Shown: piece by piece, positions 1 through 4,537 of the stretch
Layout: every line of letters begins with the position of its first letter
Numbering within the stretch: position 1 is the first letter of the stretch
Assembly (NCBI GenBank): GCA_021849435.1
Contig: JAJZSX010000134.1
Coordinates: 1-6,729 of the forward strand
Direction of reading: 5' to 3'
Source: Actinomycetes bacterium
GTDB lineage: Bacteria; Actinomycetota; Acidimicrobiia; Acidimicrobiales; RAAP-2
DNA length: 6,729 nt
Notes under the pieces: model-generated
Databases searched by the model: none
What the model was told of the DNA's origin: nothing
Seen by the model: the letters and a program-made list of their open reading frames with translations, nothing else
Position numbers and translations under genes: made by a program

Positions 1-807
1 GACCCAGGCATCGCCGTTCACCGTGTAGTCGATCGCCGTCCACTCCTCTTCGATGATTGACTCGATGGCCCTTGTAATCACTGGGGTTTGACGCACGGTG
101 ATCGAGTAGCGCACGTCGTGGTCGCGACACGCCTGCACTACGTACTTGGAGAAGAAACCCGAATCGCAGCGCAGCGTCAAGGGGCCACCGGCCCCGGCCC
201 TTCGCACCCGGCCCACCACCTCGCGCACGAAGCGCTGGGCGCCGCGCTGGGTGTTGGCCGAGCCCTTTCGAAAGCGCACGTGCAGGGTCTCACCGGTATC
301 GGCGCGCGTGGCGAGCAGTGGGTGAAAGCCCAGCACCTTGGTGTAGCCGTAACCGGCGCCCTGCTTCTGATTCCCGAACACTTCACAGATCGTGGAGTCG
401 ATGTCGATGGTCATAGGCTCGTCGCCCGGACCGGCGCCGATCGCCCAGGCACGGGTCAGCAGCAGCTCAGCGACCCGGTCCAGTTGGCGCACGTTGCCAA
501 AGGTGAAACGACGCAGGAACGTGCCAAGCTTCGAGGGCGCCATCACCCGGTGCGAGAGGACCGACGAGGTCGCCCCCGAACGCAGCACGTCGGCGTCGTC
601 GATGCAGGATGCGCCCGCGACCATTGCGTGCACCAGGGTCGCCACCCGCCTGCCGGGGAACGGCGCGATCGAAATTGTCTCCTCGGCGAGTTGATGAAGG
701 CCGAGCTTTTCACTGAGCAGACCCACCAACGCGAGTCCCGCGTTCGCCACGGCGTGGTCGTCATCGAATGCCACCGAAAGACGAGAAGGGCTGTGTAGAG
801 TGGTCAT
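1..807 (-). CDS. IS1380-family transposase, N-terminal 269 codons (runs off left edge)
   Basis: Reading the minus strand from an ATG at 807 gives 269 uninterrupted codons to the window edge with no stop, so the gene is partial here. The N-terminal half has the look of an IS1380-type DDE transposase: a leading FDDDHAVANAGL segment, then TIDIDST (residues 133-139, Asp135/Asp137, first catalytic Asp region), QGAGYGYTKVLGFHPLLATR (149-168), and LRCDSGF with Asp235 as the likely second catalytic Asp. The catalytic Glu and C-terminus would lie outside the window; the family is usually about 450 residues. The start is supported by a purine-rich GAGGAAGG Shine-Dalgarno at 825-818, 10 nt upstream. The enzyme would cut and join the ends of its own IS by DNA transposition. 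Neighbouring sequence to the right is gene-poor. No frameshift is visible in the part present. Family assignment is from recalled motif pattern, not a search. Confidence 0.88.
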   Translation of the reverse strand, partial: MTTLHSPSRLSVAFDDDHAVANAGLALVGLLSEKLGLHQLAEETISIAPFPGRRVATLVHAMVAGASCIDDADVLRSGATSSVLSHRVMAPSKLGTFLRRFTFGNVRQLDRVAELLLTRAWAIGAGPGDEPMTIDIDSTICEVFGNQKQGAGYGYTKVLGFHPLLATRADTGETLHVRFRKGSANTQRGAQRFVREVVGRVRRAGAGGPLTLRCDSGFFSKYVVQACRDHDVRYSITVRQTPVITRAIESIIEEEWTAIDYTVNGDAWV

Positions 808-883
808 CGAAAAGGTGCCTTCCTCAAGAGGTGAATTTGTTGTTTCGCAACTCAAATTCTACCTGATGGAGGCACCTTTTTCG
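808..883. repeat. Long imperfect inverted repeat upstream of the transposase
   Basis: CGAAAAGGTGCCT (808-820) pairs with AGGCACCTTTTTCG (870-883), with one extra T in the right arm. Inside it, AGGTGAATTTG (829-839) pairs with CAAATTCTACCT (853-864, one indel), and GTTG/CAAC closes near the centre (about 839-852). The whole 76-nt stretch can fold into one imperfect hairpin ending one base before the transposase ATG. It contains the Shine-Dalgarno sequence. It may also include or adjoin the terminal repeat of the insertion sequence, but the other IS end is not in the window, so the true terminus and target duplication cannot be fixed. Confidence 0.6.
818..825 (-). promoter_or_regulatory. Ribosome binding site of the transposase
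   Basis: On the minus strand GAGGAAGG lies 10 nt before the ATG at 807, a strong purine-rich match that decides the start. It overlaps one arm of the inverted repeat at 808-883. A transcript entering from outside the element could therefore fold the site away, while one starting inside the repeat (a TAGAAT -10-like hexamer is at 861-856) could not. The fold and promoter are inferred; no good -35 is seen. Confidence 0.5.
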
Positions 884-1175
884 TGCATGGTCAGACCTTC
901 AGTTCGCTACCCCGACGGTGGTTCCAGGCTAAATTGACTCGCCGATGAACCACACAGGGGACATCGGCGTGGCGATAAAGTCCACTCCACACATGAGCGA
1001 AACCCTCTTCGCCCGGTCAGTAGCGGTGCCACGAGCAACCGATTCAAATAGACAATGAACTATCGACGAGGATCACGGGTAAGCCCTGACTCCATCACTC
1101 CACCCGAGAACGGCCTGTGAGCGATTCGGCAAAATTGAACGCCACGGGCACCAGCCAGCGTAGATGCCAGATGAT
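884..1175. other. Gene-poor spacer between the IS and the usp gene
   Basis: No open frame with recognisable protein character is seen here on either strand. The only structure noticed is a perfect 8-bp inverted repeat, CGCCGATG at 940-947 and CATCGGCG at 962-969, with a 14-nt loop. It overlaps GTGGTTC (918-924) / GAACCAC (947-953), a second possible pairing. There is no T-tract after either, so a rho-independent terminator is not supported. The right end of the insertion sequence probably falls in or just before this stretch. Confidence 0.4.
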
Positions 1176-1586
1176 TTAGCGCAAATTGGGCAGAATGGTA
1201 ACTGGACATTGCACATGACGAACGCAGTAGTTCGTAATTGATTCATGCATGATGCGTGACATTATGCTCCGACTAGTTGATCCGATTACTAGGAGCTGTG
1301 CACTCTTACTGTATTCAACTAGTACCTCGCCAGGGAATTCGTCGCATAACCTTGAAGTTGGCTGAATCCCATGATGGCGTGCCACAGCAATGGCACCATC
1401 AAGAATCGCCTGCGCTTGCTCAATTTCTTCGGTTGCCGGAATCGGAACTTCTGATTTGAACCTAGCTTCAAGGCAGTGAACGATGGTCAGGTGACCGTGC
1501 CATCGTTCCGACTCTTCGATTGCCCAAATCAGGGGCAATTGCCTATTCGCTCCACTGATCCCAACGACGATTTGCGGTTTCATCAT
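1176..1586 (-). CDS. Universal stress protein (UspA fold), nucleotide-binding motif degenerate
   Basis: This 136-residue protein has the usual size of a single-domain Usp. The N-terminal strand QIVVGISG (5-12), the WAIEES helix (21-26), the LTIVHCLE strand (33-40), LLVIGS (98-103) and the closing VQCPVTIL (125-132) follow the Usp order. Two nucleotide-contact features are altered. The Asp normally following the first strand (V-x-V-D-G) is Ser11. The G-2x-G-9x-G-(S/T) signature keeps its spacing but reads Gly102, Ser105, Glu115, Ser116, so two glycines are gone. It therefore probably belongs to the non-ATP-binding Usp type and may work as a dimeric partner or sensor in the cytoplasm. GGAAGG at 1600-1595 is 8 nt from the ATG at 1586, favouring that start over the ATG at 1583. 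Third codon positions are much richer in A/T than in the tryptophanase gene, suggesting separate ancestry. The exact stress role cannot be read from sequence. Confidence 0.8.
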   Translation of the reverse strand: MMKPQIVVGISGANRQLPLIWAIEESERWHGHLTIVHCLEARFKSEVPIPATEEIEQAQAILDGAIAVARHHGIQPTSRLCDEFPGEVLVEYSKSAQLLVIGSTSRSIMSRIMHESITNYCVRHVQCPVTILPNLR

Positions 1587-1668
1587 CGCCCCAGCCTTCC
1601 CAACACCAACTGCGCACTCTGCCCGACAGTAACTCTGTCCTGCTCAATATGCACCCTTTTGCCGTTAG

Positions 1669-1686
1669 ATCGTACTTTCGTACGAT
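1669..1686. promoter_or_regulatory. 7+7 bp palindrome upstream of the usp gene, possible operator
   Basis: ATCGTAC and GTACGAT are perfect inverted arms separated by TTTC. The site lies about 83 bp upstream of the usp start codon at 1586, in the 165-bp stretch before the RNA-like region. Its size and symmetry suit binding by a dimeric regulator; it could equally be a small RNA hairpin. No convincing -35/-10 pair was found next to it, so its role is inferred from symmetry and position only. Confidence 0.4.
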
Positions 1687-1751
1687 TTGTTAGCCCCGAT
1701 CATTCGTGCGTCCAGAGAGTTGGAGGTGAAGCTATAGAGCAGATCTAATAA

Positions 1752-2045
1752 CCACAAGCTCGTTGTCGCCTGCCGGTGAGAGTCCGGTCCGTAGCTACCA
1801 GGAGGCCGGGTAGCAGGCTAGCGGCTCGGTCTGGAAACGGCTCGGGTCGAAGCCCAGCGCCGAAAGTTTTTCGGCTCTCCTGCCGCTCAAGTGGGTAGTT
1901 GGGCAACCCTGGTTGTGAGTCGACGCCCGCCGTCTCATCTCACGATGTATCCCAGTCCGGTGGGGACCTATGACGGTATGGACCGCAATGTCGCGACAGA
2001 GGTCGAAGGATGCGGCGGCTGGTGCATGCGTTGAAGGACCGCCGT
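1752..2045 (+). ncRNA. Candidate structured RNA, mobile-element type (group II intron 5' part or HEARO/omega-like), probably a remnant
   Basis: This stretch lies in a 554-bp interval between the usp start and the dehydratase stop and holds no convincing protein. It is dense in short helices. CCTG (1769-1772) can pair with CAGG (1814-1817), enclosing CCGG-tgagagt-CCGG (1773-1787) and GCTACC/GGTAGC (1794-1799/1809-1814), which makes a three-way junction. A perfect GCCGAAA-gtt-TTTCGGC hairpin follows (1859-1875), with further CAACC/GGTTG and GTCC/GGAC pairings around 1904-1970. The GGTGAGAGTCCGG core and the arrangement look like conserved RNA segments I associate with bacterial retroelements or IscB-associated RNAs; this is recollection, not a search. 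No domain V hairpin, reverse transcriptase or IscB gene follows, since the next gene runs the other way. If real, it is an orphan or truncated copy. A 113-codon minus-strand frame across it (2136-1795) looks like an antisense reading of the RNA, not a gene. The strand is chosen from the motif orientation. Confidence 0.38.
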
Positions 2046-2140
2046 AGTTTGGGGGTACTCGGGCTGCGTGCGTCTCCCACGACAGCGCCGGCTTTGGAGA
2101 CTTTCGATAATCGTCGGTAATCTCCTCAATCGTCAAGGCG

Positions 2141-2560
2141 TCAGTCGAGTCGGGCGGTCGCCGATCCGTGGAAAACGGTGACGCCCGCTTGGTTGCGGGT
2201 CTCGACGTCGAAATCAGCGACGACGACGCCGTCGCGTGACTCGATCGCGATGACCGTTGCCGTTGCGGTCAAGGTGTCGCCGGGCCAGACCTGGGCGGTG
2301 AAGCGCCCGCCGAAGTAGGTCAGTCGTGCGTCGCCGACGTAGTCGGTGAGCATTCGACCCGTCATGCCCATCGTCAGCATCCCGTGGGCGAAGACGCTCG
2401 GGTAGCCAGCGACTTGCGTGGCGTACACCTCGTCGGTATGGAGGGGGTTGAAGTCCCCCGAGGCGCCGGCGTACTGGACGATCTGGCTGCGGGTGAGGTT
2501 GTTGACGATCTCCGCACTGTGGCGGGTGCCGACGCTGAGGTTTGTGGCTTTGAGTGGCAT
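2141..2560 (-). CDS. MaoC-family (R)-specific hydratase/dehydratase, HadB-like catalytic subunit
   Basis: The 139-residue single hot-dog protein carries the full hydratase-2 signature YAGASGDFNPLHTDEVYA (30-47), with Asp36 and His41 as the catalytic pair and Asn38/Pro39 between them. The length and these residue positions match mycobacterial HadB as I know it. FAHGMLTMGM (58-67) fits the central helix region, and WPGDTLTATATV (92-103) the strand after it. It would dehydrate (3R)-hydroxyacyl thioesters (ACP- or CoA-linked) to trans-2-enoyl thioesters in the cytoplasm. Its ATG lies only 2 nt after the TGA of the upstream HadA-like gene (2563), so the two are almost certainly co-transcribed and translationally coupled, and probably form a heterodimer. 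Whether the substrate belongs to a FAS-II elongation cycle or to acyl-CoA/side-chain degradation cannot be decided, since no ketoreductase, thiolase or acyl-CoA dehydrogenase lies within the window. Confidence 0.88.
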   Translation of the reverse strand: MPLKATNLSVGTRHSAEIVNNLTRSQIVQYAGASGDFNPLHTDEVYATQVAGYPSVFAHGMLTMGMTGRMLTDYVGDARLTYFGGRFTAQVWPGDTLTATATVIAIESRDGVVVADFDVETRNQAGVTVFHGSATARLD

Positions 2561-2562
2561 CG

Positions 2563-3138
2563 TCAGTCACTCACCGTTTGTTCAGTGCGAACGCCAATGG
2601 AGCGTGCGACCACGGCCACCTCGCCGTCCTCGCCTCGGTATTCGATGATGGTCTCCTGGAAGCGGAGCACGCCCCCGCGGCGCCCCCGCTTCTGCCACGA
2701 TCTTCCGGTGTGAGCGGCGAGAGTGAGTACTTCGCCGGGTCGAATCACACGACGGTACTCGTAATGTTGTTCGGCGTGAAGATTGGTCCCCCCTCCTGCG
2801 TCGACGCCCACCGCTTGCGAAGTCGGCACGGATTCTGAATCCGGTGCCCTACCCGTCGGCGTCGCACCGGAGCCGAACCAGGGAATGCCCGGTCGCGGTC
2901 GCAACGGATAATCGGGGTCGTAGTGGGCACTCGCCTGGACGAATGTGGGTGGCGCGATGATGCCACCAGTCTCGGTGTCGCGCGCGACCTCCTGATCCCG
3001 ATAGACGGGGTTGTCGTCGCCGATTGCCCGGGCGAAGTTCATGATGAACCCCGCTTCGATTGGGAAGTGCGATGCGGTCATCATCCCTCGCTTCTGTGAG
3101 TCAACCAGCCCTCGCAGGTCGGCACCTTCGTGTTCCAT
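2563..3138 (-). CDS. FAS1-like dehydratase, HadA/MaoC N-terminal-domain subunit
   Basis: This 191-residue protein shows the hot-dog pattern of the HadA-like group: IEAGFIMNFARAIGDDNPVY (27-46), APPTF (62-66), GGGTNLHAEQHYEYRRVIRP (114-133), then GEVLTL, and a C-terminal EYRGEDGEVAVVARSIGVRT strand pair (167-186). The GDxNPxH motif of its partner here reads GDDNPVY, so the catalytic His is replaced by Tyr46. This agrees with the known division of labour in HadAB, where HadB supplies catalysis and HadA shapes the acyl pocket. It is longer than mycobacterial HadA (about 158 residues), mainly through a Pro/Gly-rich stretch at about 75-118 that includes IPWFGSG. It lies 2 nt upstream of the HadB-like gene on the same strand, as first gene of the pair. 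No clear Shine-Dalgarno precedes the ATG at 3138. GCGAGGG lies next to the internal ATG pair at residues 19-20, but starting there leaves little N-terminal sequence before the conserved part, so the longer form is preferred. Confidence 0.83.
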   Translation of the reverse strand: MEHEGADLRGLVDSQKRGMMTASHFPIEAGFIMNFARAIGDDNPVYRDQEVARDTETGGIIAPPTFVQASAHYDPDYPLRPRPGIPWFGSGATPTGRAPDSESVPTSQAVGVDAGGGTNLHAEQHYEYRRVIRPGEVLTLAAHTGRSWQKRGRRGGVLRFQETIIEYRGEDGEVAVVARSIGVRTEQTVSD

Positions 3139-3486
3139 TGAGACTGACGACGACTAGGTAAGCACAAACACCGCGGACCGTCGGCCTCTTCGTTCGTTCT
3201 GACGGTATCCCTGGTGGCTGTGTCCACGTTCAGCACGAACTGAAGGGCTCGCTACTTGCCTGCACCGCGGCACCCGGCACCATTGGTCGCCGGTGTGGCC
3301 ATCGAGGTGGGGTGTCGTTTTAGATGACGGTGGTAGATTCTTGGGGTGAGAGCGAAGAGTCTTAATTCTGGTCGGGCTGTCTGTGTCCAGAATACCCTGG
3401 TGTCGAGCCTTTTCAGCGCTGCCGCCGAGGCCAATCGGCGTACTAATCGTGTGCAGCGCGCTGGCGCTACGCACCTCTTGAAGTAG
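3139..3486. other. Divergent intergenic region, no gene
   Basis: Both flanking genes start at its borders and point away, so promoters for both directions should lie here. No open frame in it looks like protein. On the plus strand a TAGATT hexamer at 3334-3339 could be a -10 box for the 336-aa gene, but no good -35 was found at the expected distance. For the dehydratase pair no clear promoter was found. The half facing the plus-strand gene holds three inverted repeats, listed separately. Confidence 0.45.
3365..3474. repeat. Three consecutive inverted repeats in the leader of the 336-aa gene
   Basis: From left to right these are ATTCTGG/CCAGAAT (3365-3371/3387-3393, 15-nt spacer); CGCCGA/TCGGCG (3423-3428/3435-3440, 6-nt loop); and AGCGC/GCGCT with flanking GTGC/GCAC (3451-3474, a 4-nt loop and a 2-nt bulge). 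All lie upstream of the GTG start at 3487, the last one 12 nt away. They could be operator sites, a structured 5' leader that controls translation, or chance in GC-rich DNA. The first, with its wide spacer, suits a protein-binding site better than a hairpin. Confidence 0.4.
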
Positions 3487-4497
3487 GTGAGTGTGGAACC
3501 GCTGTCCGGCCCTACTGATGCCCTGCGTCGAGGTCTCGCTCGCGTGGACGACGCGGTGGTCCTCGAGGTGGTCTCGTCACTCGACCTACGACCGAGTACC
3601 AAGATTTCGCCAGCTGTCGGCATGCCCTTGCGCGGTCTCCAGCAACGACGTGACGTCGCATCGTTCGTCGCCAGCGCCCCGATCATCGCGGTGCGGGCAC
3701 TACTCGAACTACTCGTCGCGGGAAATCTCGACCGGATCATCGCGGTTCTCGGTGAGCACTCCGAACGGCCAACCTATGACCAGATGGCGAGCGCGGTCGA
3801 CGCGATGCGAACCGAAGGCGTGAGCGACGCTGATCTCGCGGCGCTGCTCGCCTTCGCCATCGGTGAGCAGTTCCCCGCGGCCGAGCACTGTCGCCGGTTG
3901 ATCGAGGAACGCGAGGAGTTCGCCTTGCCAGCGGTCGCTGCTGCCGAGTCGACTGGTTCGCTCCTTTCGCCCAAGGACGTCGATCCCGCGGTGCGCGAGG
4001 CGAGACGCCAGCGTCGAGAGGCGGCGAAGAGCAAGAAGAAGCCGTCGGTGCCCCCGACCCGGCCCGCAAAGGTCCGACCCGTGGTCGGTGCGAGTAAGTC
4101 GGCACCACCGGTGGCAGCGGCCACGGCGGTGATGAGCGCGGTGCGTCGCCGTGCCACGCTGACGCCCGCGGAGTCGCGGCTGGTCGATCCCGATCACGTG
4201 AGGGCCGGCACCGTGGTGAGCGTGGAGGTTCCCTTCGATTCGATCGACCCCGAGATGCCTGACGTGCACGCCAAGCAACGACCTGCGGTCGTGGTTGCCG
4301 CCTCGGACTCGACGTTGCTCGTGCGCGGTGTGTACTCGAACCAGTTCGCGAACCGTCAGCTCTTCGGTCCCTGGCGCCGCCTCGGCCTCGACCACGTCTC
4401 CTACATCAGTGATGAGCGACAGGTGATCGACTTGTCCGCGACACCGGCGGTCGAGCTCGCCAGGCTGACCGACGAGGAGTGGAACTCGCTCTGGTGA
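3487..4497 (+). CDS. Unrecognised 336-aa protein: helical N-terminus, basic linker, PemK/MazF-like C-terminal domain
   Basis: I do not recognise this protein as a whole. A stop TAG at 3484-3486 directly precedes the GTG at 3487, so the frame cannot extend further. The GTG at 3493 is an alternative, better placed for the weak AGTAGG at 3482-3487. Residues 10-150 are predicted mainly helical, with an ALLELLVAG-type hydrophobic helix (71-79) and a LAALLAFAIGEQFP helix (117-130); no signal peptide or membrane segment is evident. Residues 165-215 form a charged Arg/Lys/Pro/Ala linker (EARRQRREAAKSKKK), likely disordered. Residues 237-336 resemble the small barrel of PemK/MazF proteins: AGTVVSVEVPF, then KQRPAVVVAASDSTLLVRGV with the family-like Arg-Pro-Ala-Val, then a C-terminal LARLTDEEWNSLW helix. 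RNase activity is not shown, and no antitoxin-like small gene is adjacent. Tryptophanase starts 40 bp downstream on the same strand, so co-transcription is possible. The gene is confidently coding; the function is unknown. Confidence 0.75.
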   Translation: MSVEPLSGPTDALRRGLARVDDAVVLEVVSSLDLRPSTKISPAVGMPLRGLQQRRDVASFVASAPIIAVRALLELLVAGNLDRIIAVLGEHSERPTYDQMASAVDAMRTEGVSDADLAALLAFAIGEQFPAAEHCRRLIEEREEFALPAVAAAESTGSLLSPKDVDPAVREARRQRREAAKSKKKPSVPPTRPAKVRPVVGASKSAPPVAAATAVMSAVRRRATLTPAESRLVDPDHVRAGTVVSVEVPFDSIDPEMPDVHAKQRPAVVVAASDSTLLVRGVYSNQFANRQLFGPWRRLGLDHVSYISDERQVIDLSATPAVELARLTDEEWNSLW

Positions 4498-4502
4498 CCA
4501 AT

Positions 4503-4514
4503 CGGGCACGCCCG
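4503..4514. repeat. Short palindrome CGGGC-AC-GCCCG between the 336-aa gene and tryptophanase
   Basis: This 12-bp perfect palindrome has a 2-nt centre, too tight for a stable hairpin loop without opening its inner pairs. It lies 5 bp after the upstream stop codon and 23 bp before the tryptophanase ATG, so it could be a binding site for a dimeric regulator. There is no T-run, so it is not a canonical terminator. It may be chance in GC-rich DNA. Confidence 0.3.
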
Positions 4515-4537
4515 TGAACCGGCGTACCATCGATCGC

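Noticed and set aside
88..798. Plus-strand 236-codon open frame across the left end
   Set aside because: It is antisense to the transposase frame, whose minus-strand translation has clear DDE-family motifs; the plus-strand product is low-complexity, His/Arg-rich and unlike any protein I know.
940..969. Rho-independent terminator
   Set aside because: The 8-bp stem is perfect, but no T-run follows on either strand and the loop is long.
1760..1830. Cobalamin riboswitch
   Set aside because: The CCGGTGAGAGTCCGG core recalls part of that aptamer, but the B12-box GCCACTG does not follow and no cobalamin gene is downstream in the right orientation.
1795..2136. Minus-strand 113-codon open frame downstream of the dehydratase pair
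   Set aside because: It spans the helices of the RNA-like region in antisense, has an unusual composition, and its last codons coincide with the most RNA-like segment. Considered a by-product of the RNA, though its first 20 codons alone read more protein-like.
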